Shown: positions 35,391-47,939, counted from the stretch's first letter. The stretch is 64,000 nt of DNA from Panorpa germanica (GCA_963678705.1 OY783212.1:9052001-9116000), one strand, 5' to 3'. Made by a program: numbers and translations. The notes: generated from the sequence alone by a model not told the origin.

Positions 35391-37659
35391 GGCAATTGGT
35401 GATCTTTGTAATATTGTAACAATGTTGATTCAAGTGTTACACGTTATAAAGAGAGGAAATTGGTACTGGTAGAACACTAAAATGGATCATCTACATTAGA
35501 ACAACATCCACTTTAAATACTATTTATGTTTCACTCATACTCATATTGTTCTAATGACTTTGAGTGAGATATAAAAAAAACTTATCTATTAATGCTACTA
35601 CTACTAAAAAAAATGCTCGATTACCCGAGTAGAAATATTACTCCAAATACGTAACGTATTGATCAGGCTCTGACAGAGATTGTCGTTATGAAAGCATATC
35701 TGACAGTGTCATTGACAGGCCCTACTAGAACCTACTAAAAATAAAGCATCCCTGACAAGGTCCTCATCGGGATCCCTACAACATCTAGGATAAAGCTGAG
35801 ATAAAATTGAAGTGCTCAAATTTTATTATAATGGCCCAAATATTTCTAGCGCATTGTAGGAATTCGCATTGCAAAAACAGTAGCATATAATGTGTTGATA
35901 GATAATATTATGAATATTATTGAAATTGAGATAAAAGATATTAGCCATGAAATAATTGTTTCAAAATACTAATAAGCCAAACCACAATTCATTGTTAATG
36001 TCTAACATTAGAAGTAATTCAATATTAACTTAAGAATAATACATCTGTACTACTTAACTACTTGATATATATTACGACATCAAATTTAATTGAAGACATA
36101 CATGTAAAATCAGTAGACGCGAGAACACTTGAAAAGGAAGCTTCTATGAACTTGATGTGAGCTTTAGTATACATAAGAGTATGTTTAGAATCAACAAATA
36201 AATTCGTGGAATCTTATAACGAGTTGCTGACAGTTGTGAAGATTTCCATTGAATATACTCTAGTACTCTCTGGTGCTTAGAGCGAATCAACTGATAACTT
36301 AAACGTAAATCGAATATAGACGTCGTTATTCCAAACAAATATAACTTTGACAGCTGACTTTCAGACATATTATCATGTAAGTCACATGCGGTCATTTCGA
36401 AGTACATCAATTTCAATAAAACGAATTGTTCATACTCAATGTTTCATTCTAAGACACAATACTTTGATGGTATATGTTGAATTCGGGTTGAAACATTTGT
36501 GTTTTCTTATACTTTTTCAGTTATAAAATTTTGTAGTTTTTGTGAAAAGTTTCCTATTTCTATAGATTTCTTTAACGATAACATAAAGACTGTTTTAGAC
36601 TACCTTATGCCTGTCGCACACTTCTTTCTTCAGATATTGCTTCAAAATAAAGCGGCCTCATATGAAGTCTTTTGATATATATATATACATATATAGAAAT
36701 TTTCGTCTGGATCTTAAATTTTTTTAAATTAGCACAATTTACGTTATTTATGAATGTTAATATATTATATTAACTGGGTGTTATCATGCTAAAGAAAAAC
36801 AATTTATTTTATAAGATAAAATATTTTTATGTAAATAGAATTTGATTCGCTTCATTTAAACGAAAATACGACGCAGAAATGTATTTCTTTTTAAATCTGT
36901 TTTTAACACAGCCAGTGTACCACGATGAGATGAGAAGTGTATTACGACAAGATCAAATATATACTCGTAAAAGTATATTTCAAACAAAAAATAATAAAAT
37001 AAGAAAACATCTTGACAGGGAAGGAAGGAACTGAATGAACAAATTGCTGCTAGATTAGAGATACTACTAGTACTTTATTTTTAATTGAAATGAAAGAAGT
37101 GACAGCTACAAATGGAAAAGAAAACAACAATTTAATCTTAAATTAAGACAACAACGTGCCACTTTTTTGTATTTATTAAACGTTAGCAGAGACGATTTAT
37201 TTTATTTGTCTTAGTTTAAATCGTTTATCATCAAAGATTTACATTTTACAGAATAACACGTTCATGTGGAATGATTATTGATTCTATTTCATAACAAGTT
37301 CTGTTAAATGTTAATATATTTTAGTTTAAGGTTTAGCAGATAATCTTTTGCTGGTAGTATTTAAAAGAAATGTGTATCCTCGGATGAAACCAACTGTAAG
37401 GATATTTGTTTAGGGTTAGATTTTATTTATTCATTGAAATTATTACAATCGTATTTAGCATAGTAGTATATTTTATTATTTTACATTAAATTTAAATATT
37501 ACAAGTGCGTCAGGTTCAGTTCGAGATAAATAGTGCGAATTAGCTTTTTAATGCTAATTTTTAAATTGAATTTAAGCTTTTTAAAAGTATACATTTTAGA
37601 AATAATTTGTACAGAGTTTTGGTAAAAAATGAAGTGGTGTTGCCAACGCAGTGTGCTTA
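35391..37659. other. A+T-rich DNA, no gene seen
   Basis: A block at 35640-35770 has CTGACAG/GACAAGG words but no repeat partner. The minus-strand frame at 36144-36416 (90 codons) has no recognisable family. Confidence 0.45.
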
Positions 37660-37789
37660 GTGATAGACAGGATGTGGTATATAGCGGGTTTAGAAGTTAA
37701 TATGTAAAATGTTAATAAAATCAATTAAGAAGGGCGAAAAAAGGGCCGTGGTCCTAGGAACCCCGTGAATTATTATTATTAAAAAAAAA
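37660..37789 (+). repeat. Retroposon 3' tail, plus strand
   Basis: The core at 37727-37789, AAGAAGGGCGAAAAAAGGGC and CGTGGTCCTAGGAACCCCGT, ends in TATTATTATTAAAAAAAAA. It is the same tail as 35225-35390 in opposite orientation. The 60 bases upstream (GTAAAATGTTAATAAAAT) also resemble the other copy. Confidence 0.7.
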
Positions 37790-38618
37790 GTATACATTTA
37801 TGTATGTTGACTGATTTGCTTGACAACTACTTCGTTAAACACAAAATACTCGTGTGAATATTACCTTAAACGAATTTGAACGAAACCAAGTAATATTTAA
37901 TACAGAAAGGATGTTGAAGGGACGAAGATGTTTATTAAGATTGTAACAAGTGTAAGTCATCTTGAACTTTCAGTGCATAGTTTGCTTTTGTAAGTTATAT
38001 TTAGCTAAGAAATTATCCTACAGTTTAAAGCAAATTAATCTGCATTACTAAAAACATGTTCAATTTTCAATTCTCACTTAAATATATTCCGACGTGCATA
38101 ATACAAGATTACAGTGCGAATGGTTAAATATTCGCTTCGTGATATTACGTGATATCTCAACAGGTTAAGAAATCTGTTACTCTGGTTACCTTTGATCTGC
38201 TTTTCTGCAGCTAGAGCACCATGCTCCATGCAGAGTATCTGACGCAACTAATGAAGACATAAAGCATTCCTCGAAAAGGATTAATTTTCAGTAATTAGTA
38301 CAGTGTCATATTAAAGATTTCAGTGGTGGGTTTGATAGCAGTTGTACGACGCTGGCAATACTTTAAGGTATTCTTATATACATGGATGCTAATTTTAATT
38401 AACTTCTGAAAGTACTCGTATATGTGGGAGTTTCTACTAAGAAAGTTTCTAAGGGAATAGTTTTTAATTACCTTTTTAGATGGTTTCAGTTATTGTGTTA
38501 CAAAATTTATTTAAGTTAAAGCTAATATGTATGTAGATAAAACCTTAAATGTATTATTTATTTGCCCTCTATAATTTTTTTTTTATTAAACTGTGGTTTT
38601 AAAAAGCTAGGTTATATC
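37790..38618. other. A+T-rich DNA, no gene seen
   Basis: Nothing recognisable was found on either strand. Confidence 0.5.
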
Positions 38619-38958
38619 TCGCATTAATTGTAATATAATAATAATGTGTTTTATACATATTTGTTTATCACTTGTGTGAGTTATTTCTTTTGCCAGTCAT
38701 GGAATAGATGTATTCGATCTACGGGAATTCAGCCCGAATCCAAGGATAACTATGTATAAAAGTATGGAGTAGCAGTTAATTAGCCCTATATGCACACGAA
38801 ATAGATCTTCAAATCCATTAATCCGAAGTTATGCAACATCGGCTGCAAATAAACGGTACAGTATACGAGTCGTTATGCTGGTCGCACATGCGTTTTGGCA
38901 TTTTCTTTTCATTCTAGTATGAAAGTTTACGGCCTAACTGCCTCGGTCATTCAGAAGA
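38619..38958 (-). repeat. tRNA-headed SINE, decayed copy
   Basis: On the minus strand the head near 38957-38935 reads TGACCGAGGCAGTTAGGCCG, an A-box-like block as in Ser/Leu-type tRNA heads (GGCCGAGN..TTAG). A B-box-like GGATTCGGGCTGAATTCCCG lies near 38742. The tail, ending near 38619, shares GACTGGCAAAA and then TATTACAATTAATGCGAG with the copy at 61977-62195. The copies differ in the middle, so this one may hold an insertion. It is silent and not a gene. Confidence 0.55.
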
Positions 38959-39928
38959 CTGTTCAGGTCATTCAGAATACTACCAGATTTGGCAATAAGA
39001 ACCTGCCATGTTATAATACATATTATTTCAGTATAACAATGATATAATATAAAAAATAAAATATATAAAAGTAAAAAAAACTGTGTTATTCTCATTAGCA
39101 GTTACGGTATGTCATTATCTAGAAACATTAGACGCTGTTGATTGTAATTAAAAATAAAACTATTAGAGCCTTATATTTCTGAATGAAAAATGATCCTAGA
39201 TCCTAGAATCATAAATCCTTAGCAAATATTTATTATTGAACAACAAACACACCACTAAGATAGATCAACATTTTAATAAATAGATTTCAGATTTGGATAT
39301 CCTGGTAGTGGTTTTGTTACTTAAACCCTCTTTAATCACCAGAACATGTTTTTAATCTTTCATCAAGGAACAGAACCAATATATGCTACACTAAAACCTA
39401 TGGAGTAGGGTTTTAATCCAGATATTTGTATCTTATAACCGAACATCAGTTTTACTTTACCACTATACCTTTAGGTCGCTATTTGTTTCCACAGAAAATA
39501 TCCCGTTTCTCCGATTCTCTTTCAACTTCCTCACCACATAATGTACTTTCTACTTATTTATGTCTTGTTTAGGATTTCCTTTGGTGGGCGGATCTTCAGC
39601 TTTGTACAATGTAAACTTCAATTACTGCTTTTCGTTTATTTGTTGACACAATGTGAGTTGTTGTACGTAAACCGAATTCCTAGTTTATTAATTTAATTCT
39701 AAAATTACTTGGTTTGGTTGGCACGTGTTGGGCATACTGATATATGTCGAATAGCTCTTAAGAATAATGAGTAGCTCACAAATATATCGATCATTCAGTT
39801 TATTAGTGAAATATTTCTGAAATATGAGTTGAGTATGTAGTTATGTGTAAAATTGTATCCGCTGTTGGATTCATTACTCAGATGATTCATAAATGCAACC
39901 AAACAAAATTATAAAGCTGATATTCTTG
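38959..39928. other. A+T-rich DNA, no gene seen
   Basis: TCATTCAGAA is tandemly doubled around 38947-38981 at the edge. No frame, RNA or repeat partner was found in the rest. Confidence 0.5.
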
Positions 39929-40106
39929 AATTACGTCACATGCATGGGGGGTGGATGAAGTCTCTAAATTGTGACAATATTTGGCAACTTTCAAAGAAAG
40001 GTTTCACAACATGGAATGTCGGTACACAATGTGTGATGGGAAGAAAAAGCGTGGGGGGGGACGTATAAATCAAGAAATATGTGTAGTGTAATTTACGGAT
40101 GACCTG
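39929..40106. mobile_element. GTGACGTAATT-family element, diverged copy
   Basis: The left side GAATTACGTCACATGCATGG begins with the inverted terminal block, and the right side ends GTGTAGTGTAATTTACGGAT with GACCTG. G-rich tracts lie at 39945-39955 and about 40053-40060. Both ends are diverged, but the layout is that of 31123-31365. Confidence 0.6.
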
Positions 40107-41383
40107 TTATTTCAAAACTGAATATTCGGAGATTCTTACTAATGCAGTAAACGATTGATATTACAAAACACAGTCACTAGACATAAGATGATTTATTGCT
40201 ATGTTGAGGTATTTTTAAAAATGCGAGAATATTAATCATACAATTAAAATAATATTAGTGACAATATGTCAAAATAATCTTCCTGTTTTATATCTATTTG
40301 TCAAACGTTTTTCTGTGCAAAATAACATCTCCAGAAATGTGTTCTCTCTTACTCAAAACTCATTGGTTCATTTTCTCACTGCTTGTTCGTTTTCATGGCT
40401 AAGTAAATAATGTTCTTCTACAGAGCTCCCTTACCTTAAATAAGCAAATCACAAAATTATAAAATACTAACATGATTAATTACTCTACACTTCTGTTCCG
40501 GCACACAGCGTTGAGGGAAGACGATGGGGAGGATATTGGTGTGAACGAGGGAGAGGTATTCGGCCAAATCTCTCAAAGGAATCTCACCCTCAATCCATCT
40601 CTTTATCCCTGGGGCTGCCGTTGGTCGATCCCACATTTTCCGCTCGTCCTCTTTTTTGTCTAAAGTTACATTTCTAGGGCAGTCCCTTTCTCCCCTTTCC
40701 CATAACCTGCTTCCCAGCTCTCCCATTAAATCAAGTTGACTTTTTAAGATGTGGGGTGGAGTGATTAAATATTTATTTTATGGTAAAGAGAGTTAAATAT
40801 TTTGATTTTCTCACCTCGTCTGAATAAATTTCAATTAATTCTAAGTGACGATAAATGTTATTCAATTTATATTGGAAAAGTATATTATTTTTATTATCTT
40901 CATCTTATGGTCTTATATGTTTAATTATATAAATCATTATATACGAAAATATTTAGAATCAACTCTAATTTGTAAAGAAAATAATATTTTACAAAGTTTC
41001 ATATTTATGTAACAATTAAACAAAATTCGTTTTTTTTCTTTGAATATATTTCCGTACAAAATGTTAATTAAGACATTTAACTAAGTTTATATGAAAAATG
41101 TATATCTTAATTAAGGAAAAAAATAATTTAATTACAGTCTTGCGTGTGACATTTTCAAGTGTCGGGATTTAATTAAAATAACAAGATGCTCGTTAAAAAC
41201 ACACAAGTTAAGACTGGTCATTTAGAAAAACATAATTGTTGGAGTGTAGCTATATCTAGTCTGAGTTGTAAGGTCAGACTCTTTGTGCTTAAAGTGTTTA
41301 GTTTGGACTGGTTCCTAGTAAACAGATATACACTACACATATAGGTGCATATAGATTTTTCTATATGCTTGGAGTTCTTCTAG
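40107..41383. other. A+T-rich DNA with one G+C-richer open patch
   Basis: At 40457-40726 the minus strand has an 89-codon frame with balanced composition (MGELGSRLWERGERDCP at the start, then a GIKRWIEGEIPLRDLAEYLS block). Its composition differs sharply from its flanks, so it may be an exon or a coding scrap of an element. I do not recognise the family and see no clear splice sites. Confidence 0.3.
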
Positions 41384-41969
41384 AGAGGCTAGTAACTTTG
41401 TGAATGATAACACTTGTTGATTTCACTTAAAATACATTTATTAAATAAACCAACTTCTTGAATTACACACCGCAGGGCTAAACATGAGCGTTAGCCTATA
41501 TATGTCTTTCTCTAATGTGTTTTTCTAATTTAAAATATTATAATTGAGTTTATAATACATCATTCGAGTAATGATCACAAAAGAGCGTATATTCTAGTTG
41601 AAACACGAATTTTATCTCAGCGTTTGTAGTTTCTGAATTAAATATAATATAATTGAGTTTATATTATAAATCACGTGTGTTTCCTAGGACGTACAAATTC
41701 TATCTCCATATTATATGCGTTTTTAGCTAAACCCTTGGAGTGGGGATAGCACAGTACAGACGTGTTCTAACACGTCTTCGTGTGACCTCGGACTAGCAGC
41801 CCTTGGCGCCTGGCGGCGTGACATTATTTGTATGTATTGGTGTCTTATGACTAACAATATTCATGAAATCTTAAATATAACAATAAAATTTATAATGTCA
41901 ATACTTCATCTTAAAACTAACAATAGTAAATTAAGATTATACATTTAGAAACTATTTCGTTTCTAACCA
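41384..41969 (-). repeat. 3' LTR of the BEL/Pao element
   Basis: It is identical to 45536-46120 except for about two substitutions and one single-base length difference. In sense direction it starts TGGTTAGAAACG after the purine tract and ends AGTTACTAGCCTCT. The end of the long frame overlaps its first few bases, as in many BEL/Pao elements. Confidence 0.95.
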
Positions 41970-44792
41970 GACTCCCCACGGAGAAATACTCTGGTATTTT
42001 TCTATAACGATTTGAAACAAAGTCATTTGCTTAAAGCTAATCAGTTCATTTGACACTATTAAAACTGTAGCCTTTATATCAGCTTGATTGCTGTTAACAC
42101 AAAAACACTGGGATGGCAGATGTGCTAAATTTCGAACCGAACGTTTTAAAGATCCTTGGGCGGTCTTCACTTCAGCGACTCTGTGGTCGTTTTTAGCGTC
42201 GGTTGACAGATGAATGATCCTTCCGAGCGACCATTGCAAAGGTGGAGCCGAATCGTCCTTGATAATCACCAATTGGCCTACGGCTGGTCGATCACCCACG
42301 GAAGTTTTCCATTTGTTCTGTTGTTGCAGTTGATTCACGTAATCGCGCTTCCAGCGTATCCAGAAGTACTGCATAATCTGTTGAATTGCAAAGAATCTCG
42401 GTAGATTATTTTGATTCGCATGATCGGGATCAAAAGCAGGTATGGCAGTCAGTGATCTTCCCACCAGGTAGTGACCAGGGGACAGGGAGGTAAGGTCTGA
42501 GAGGTCATTGGATATGGAGTGGATGGGTCTTGAGTTTAACACGGACTCAATTTGGACTAATACAGTGTACATGTCTTCGTACGCGAGATTAGTATTCCCT
42601 AAAACCTTTTTCATTGATTTGATATTAGCTTCCCACACACCACCGTGGTGTGGAGAACGCGCAGGAGAAAATTTCCACGAAATATTGCTCTCTGTCATTA
42701 CTTTCGCGATTTTCGCCCTTTCATCTTTGTCTTTACACTTTTGAATTAACGCTTCTACCGTATCAGATCCTGTGATCAGATCGTCCACGTAAAAATCTTC
42801 TAATATTGCTCTTGAGGCAACTGGATTATTTAATTGGTTGTCGTAACCTAGTCTGTATGCTAATATTGGTTCGTTTATATTATGAAATTTACCGCTCGCT
42901 GCACGAGTGGTAGTTTCTGTGAAATGCTTTTCACACGCCGTTTCCTCTTCCGAGAGAATCGGTGCCTCATTCATTGTCTCAAGTTCACGGTTTTGCGTTA
43001 AAAAACACTGCGTTGTGTTTTTCCGAGAATTGAGTGTATTAGGAATTAAAATCCAGCCTAATGTTGTTTTTTGTATGGTTGGCAACCCATTACCAAGGTT
43101 TGTTCGACCAATGGCTAATAGGCTCCAAAAGATATCTGCCCCGAGCAAAATATCTATTTTACTTGACTTAAAATAGTTTGGATCTGCCAAATTCACATTA
43201 GTGGGCAGATTCAAATCAAACTGTTCAGTATCGCAGATAGGAACATTATCTGTGATCTTATTTAATATATAGCATCGCAACTCTTTGCTATATTTACTGT
43301 GTACTGATTGTACATTAATCGTTATTTGTTTTGTAACGTGAGTGTTACTTGCGCTTAAACCGATTACCGACACATTTGCATTTTGTGTAGGTAATTTTAA
43401 ACGTTTTGCTAATGTCCGTGTAACGAATGAAGATTCGCTGCCGCTATCTAACAAGGCGCGGGCTAATATTAATTTGCCTTCACTATTCGGAATTTGAACT
43501 ACCGCGGTAGCAAGCATTGTTTTACGAGTACCTAATCGGCTAGTAAGTACAGTCATGGGAGAAGGGGAGGGTTGTAAGTCCTCATCCGAATCCACACTGT
43601 GCAAAATTGTATTGTGCCTTTCTTTACATTTAAAGCACGAATATTTGGATTTGCATTCTGACACTCGATGTCCAGAACGCAAGCAATTAAAACATAATCT
43701 TTTTGATGCAATCAATTTCTTTCTCTCTGGCAGAGAGAGTTTTATTATATCTTGACATTTAAAAGCAAAATGCCCTTCCCGCTTACATATGGAACACGCG
43801 TTATCCTTTGTAGCGATTAAACTTTGTTTAGCCTGTACCTTTACAGGTTGTCTGGATTTTGTATTTAAATTGTCTAACAATAGAGCTCTTCGCGATAAGA
43901 AACTCATTAAATCTTTAAATATAACAGGTTCTGATGCACCTGCTGCAAATTTATGAAATTGTCGTTGGCTGTCAATATCCAGCCTATTAACAGTTAGGAA
44001 AACAATTAACGTGTCGTACAATTGTTCCTCCTTTACTAATCGTTTTAATGCGCGAACATGTTTTGTTATATCATCGATATAATTACGTAAGCCATTAGCG
44101 GTTTCTCCCTTAACAAGGGATGTCTCAGTTAAGCGTTTTAAATGATGTGTGATCATCAATTGCTTATTCTCATATCGATCCTCTAAGAGGCTCCATGCGA
44201 TTTGATAATTGACGGCACTTGTTTCAAGTCCGTAAATAATCTTTTGTGCGTGAGATTGTAGCGCGGATTTCAAATATCTAAATTTATGCGCGTCATCTAT
44301 TTCAGGATTCTCATGTATCATCGAAATAAAAGAATCTCTAAATTCGGCCCAGTTATCAACTGAGCCATCGAACGATTTTAAATGAATTTCCGGTAATCTA
44401 TATTTATTATAATGGTTGCAATTAGAGTTACTTGAGTGTACTGATCGTGGAGGAGAAATATCAAATTCCAGATTTACCGGTGGTTCATGTGCAATTATTA
44501 ATTTATCAAACAAAGATAACAATTTAATGTGTCTTTTTTGAAAATCACTAAGCTTAATTTTAATCGTTTTATATTCATCGCCATCCTCTGGTAGCGATGA
44601 TTGTATATCAATAGCTAAACCCTCGATGGATTCTATCAGTGGCGTGATTGCCTCTTTTCTATTTTTTATTGTATGCAAACAATAAGAACTTTTGTCATTC
44701 GGGTTTAAGTTTTTACATTCTTCATAATGTAAATCAAATTTACCGATAACATTTTCAAATTTAATTTTTAGTTTTTTCATTGCAGTCGACAT
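41952..44792 (-). pseudogene. gag-pol frame of the BEL/Pao element (fossil)
   Basis: A 946-codon frame starts at ATG 44792. In order it carries a Pao-type Gag with the DUF1759 block (LPEIHLKSFDGSVDNWAEF), a cysteine/histidine zinc-knuckle region of three CCHC-like motifs, a DUF1758-type aspartic protease (ALLDSGSESSFV), a reverse-transcriptase trace with YVDDL, an integrase part (FSPARSPHHGGVWE) and the C-terminal DUF5641-type block (FWIRWKRDYVNQL). In the family, Gag builds the particle and the protease, reverse transcriptase, RNase H and integrase copy and insert it. Pol is incomplete here, so the copy cannot mobilise itself; Gag and protease look well kept. BEL/Pao assignment is firm. Confidence 0.92.
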
Positions 44793-45448
44793 TATTAATT
44801 AAATATTACAAAGTTTTAATATTAAAGTATTTCAAGTTTTGATATTTTAATGTTTAAAAATGAATATTTATTCTAACTGGAGTGTACTTTTACTTATCTT
44901 CTTAAAATAGTCGTAACAAGTGGATTTCAAGTGGTGTAGTGACGAACCCTTAGCAAGCCTATGCAAGTAAGATAACCCTCGGATAACTATGATGCAAAAC
45001 AGAGACAATATTTCTCAGAATATATGTATCTTAACGTGTTTGCTTAAACAAATATAATTTTAAGCTTATTGTAAACGCGTTTACCAAATCAATGAAAAAA
45101 CAAAAATAACTTTTAATCCACAACAGAATTAAATGTTTTAAACAATTTAATATAATACGAATCAACGAAACTATTATATAACCATATTACGCACAACTAG
45201 TGCGTTCTGCAAATCAGGCAATTAACAATTTTTAATAGCCTGTCTCAATGAGATAAACAAAGACATATACATGCATGTAATTCGGAAAATAATAATAGGA
45301 ATAGTCACTAGCCTGATATTTTGATGAACTCCGCGACAGCTCTCAGTAGCAGCTTGTAGAACAGTGGAATTGCACGATCTCAATAATCTCGAACACATCT
45401 GACGCTTGGGATCAGCTTGTGGTCTCTGGTACAGGAATCGAACCAATC
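44793..45448 (-). other. Untranslated leader of the BEL/Pao element
   Basis: This stretch lies between the tandem primer-site region and the gag start. It is A+T-rich, with no frame I would call a protein. The short minus-strand frames at 45222-45485 and 45380-45565 lie within leader and LTR sequence and are chance. Confidence 0.7.
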
Positions 45449-45528
45449 GGGTAGAACCGTTGTAGGATCCGGCTCGAAGGACCAAAATGGGTTGAACCGA
45501 TGTAATATCCGGTTCGCAGGATCAAAAT
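45449..45528 (-). repeat. Tandem 40-bp leader repeat holding the tRNA-Tyr primer site
   Basis: Two adjacent 40-base units (45449-45488 and 45489-45528) agree at about 33 of 40 positions. On the minus strand the unit farther from the LTR contains TGGTCCTTCGAGCCGGAT (45467-45484), an exact complement to the CCA-tailed 3' end of insect tRNA-Tyr as I know it. The nearer unit has the degenerate form TGATCCTGCGAACCGGAT. This is read as the primer-binding site for minus-strand DNA synthesis. Its distance of about 50 bases from the LTR edge is longer than the few bases usual for LTR elements. Confidence 0.75.
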
Positions 45529-45535
45529 GGTTTGA

Positions 45536-46120
45536 AGAGGCTAGTAACTTTGTGAATGATAACACTTGTTGATTTCACTTAAAATACATTTATTAATAAA
45601 CCAACTTCTTGAATTACACACCACAGGGCTAAACATGAGCGTTAGCCTATATATGTCTTTCTCTAATGTGTTTTTCTATTTTAAAATATTATAATTGAGT
45701 TTATAATACATCATTCGAGTAATGATCACAAAAGAGCGTATATTCTAGTTGAAACACGAATTTTATCTCAGCGTTTGTAGTTTCTGAATTAAATATAATA
45801 TAATTGAGTTTATATTATAAATCACGTGTGTTTCCTAGGACGTACAAATTCTATCTCCATATTATATGCGTTTTTAGCTAAACCCTTGGAGTGGGGATAG
45901 CACAGTACAGACGTGTTCTAACACGTCTTCGTGTGACCTCGGACTAGCAGCCCTTGGCGCCTGGCGGCGTGACATTATTTGTATGTATTGGTGTCTTATG
46001 ACTAACAATATTCATGAAATCTTAAATATAACAATAAAATTTATAATGTCAATACTTCATCTTAAAACTAACAATAGTAAATTAAGATTATACATTTAGA
46101 AACTATTTCGTTTCTAACCA
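45536..46120 (-). repeat. 5' LTR of the BEL/Pao element
   Basis: In sense direction it begins TGGTTAG. A TATA-like ATATATAG at about 45647-45654 probably marks the promoter, and an AATAAA signal on the minus strand at 45589-45594 probably marks the poly(A) site. A hairpin AGACGTGTTCTAACACGTCT is in the middle. The roles of TATA and AATAAA follow from LTR biology and are not demonstrated here. Confidence 0.95.
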
Positions 46121-47939
46121 ATTGTTGAAATAAGTTGGATTTAATTATGAGATAATTATGTCGACAACATGACATTAGTAATATTTTAATGCGGAAGAAT
46201 ATTACATATTTACTTAGTGAATTAATTTTTGTTGAATGAATTTTAGGTTTGACACGCGTACAGGAATATTTTTAGACCTTCATAGCAGATTTAATATGAA
46301 TAACAATTATAAATCGACTTTTTTGTTTCGGAAAATTTTAAAAGTTAATATAAACCTACCCCTAATTGTACAATTTGATTAATTATCTTTATTTATTCAC
46401 ATATAATTTTTAATACAGTGTGTGTTTGTGCTATTCTTAGCCGGGAAATTTATTTATTTTTTTCGATAAGCGGGAACTAAAAATCAGTGTCATTTTTAGT
46501 TCTCGGCATCCTTTAGTAACAAGATTAACACATATTTAGTTAGAGTAGAATCTTTTTGCTTACTCAAATACCAGATTTCTGCGTTGCGTCATTTGTTCAT
46601 AAAGAGATTTCACATAGAGGAATCAGATTATACTCTTATTATAAGAAAGCAATTTTACTTTTCATCAAATAATACAGGTCTAATAAGATTAAGGACTCAG
46701 ACTTAAAGTAGTCTTCATTTTCTTTTGTCTCATATGTTCAAAGTTTGTTCTCCAAGTCTATTATATTCTTAGTTAACTACATTATTGTCTTTTCATTTTA
46801 AGTTACCTCCTTTTAAGACATTTTACGTATTTGTGGACCGGCAAAGTTACAACAAATTGAGATAAATATATCGTTTGATTATATAAAATAATTTGATTTA
46901 GATATCGCTTTAAAACAAACAAAATTTAACGATCTTAATTTGGTCTCACAGATTACATGCGATCTTTGACTTTTACGGAAAATAATATAGGATTCACTTC
47001 AAGAATTAATGGCCGCTGTGTGGCGCTCGCTTTAAATAAGGAAGTTCCCGCCGTGCAACTTGTATAATGTAATTAAACCATTATTAACATAAAGTTTAGG
47101 TACTATGTATAAAGTAAGCATTTTTATGTTAAGCAAACCTTAAACAAGTAATAGTTACTTGTTAATATGTTACAACAGTAACATTTAATCCAAAAGTTCT
47201 TCAAAGTTAATAATTCCTAAAATGCATTATGAGTATGTGAATGCGAATGTGCCTACATTTATTTTATAAAAAGCTGTAAAATTAGTCACAAAATTAGAAA
47301 CATGAAACTTGTGTTCCTTTAGCAGGTACTGTAGGTGTTCACGTAAATTATGCAGTTATTGTAACTTATTTAATATTTCACAGTTGTTTTAAATTAAGGA
47401 AAAAGGTTTTTTCTAATATTTGGGATAACTTTTTTCATAAATGTTTTTACAAGAGTTATGGAGAGTGGAATATACGAATTAAACGGCGAAAACACGAAAA
47501 GCAGAGATGAAAAAAATATAAAGTCATAACTCTGTTATAAGAATTCTAATTGAAGCTGTTTCTTCTCATTTGTTGTCTCTTTCGTTTGACGCTTTTACTT
47601 TACTGTATTAAAAAGTTTGTTTACATTTTAGATGCGAGTATAACCACAACATGCTGTACTTTTTTAATCTAAAAGTTTTAATTTAGAAAACACCATAAAA
47701 TATTTTTGAACAGTTTATTTATAAATACTGTTGTTACAATTTAGCAAAAAATATGTTTGTTGCTTTTAGACATTAAATGAAAAATTAAATTTAGAGAAGT
47801 TTTATTTGTCCATTATGCAAAACGATGTTTAGCGGTTTTATATGAAACGTTAGCTGACTGGCATGGGAAATTAAAATTGTTGTATTTTCACCAAATACAA
47901 ATACATGGATATTCTCTAAAATACATGTAATATGTTATG
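46121..47939. other. A+T-rich DNA, no gene seen
   Basis: The sequence at 47070-47230 faintly resembles the repeat at 47940-48090 (AACATTTAATCCAAAAG). No coding frame was recognised. Confidence 0.45.

Larger units (their letters stand above)
41384..46120 (-). mobile_element. BEL/Pao LTR retrotransposon, young, broken
   Basis: Two direct repeats of about 586 bases bound a 4.7-kb element read on the minus strand. In sense order it has the 5' LTR (45536-46120), a leader with a primer-binding site complementary to tRNA-Tyr, one long gag-pol frame, a purine tract GTGGGGAGT (about 41970-41981) and the 3' LTR (41384-41969). The LTRs differ at about three positions, so the insertion is recent: under about one million years at usual insect rates, by inference. 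The family's usual size is 6-9 kb. This copy is shorter and broken, with about two breaks judged by the missing share of pol. I found no target-site duplication in the immediate flanks. Confidence 0.93.

Noticed and set aside
36672-36700. TA-rich microsatellite
   Set aside because: The run is short and interrupted, ordinary for this composition.
42210-43755. Several short plus-strand frames
   Set aside because: They are antisense shadows of the gag-pol frame.
45222-45565. Two overlapping minus-strand small proteins
   Set aside because: They lie across the leader and primer-site repeats of the BEL/Pao element.
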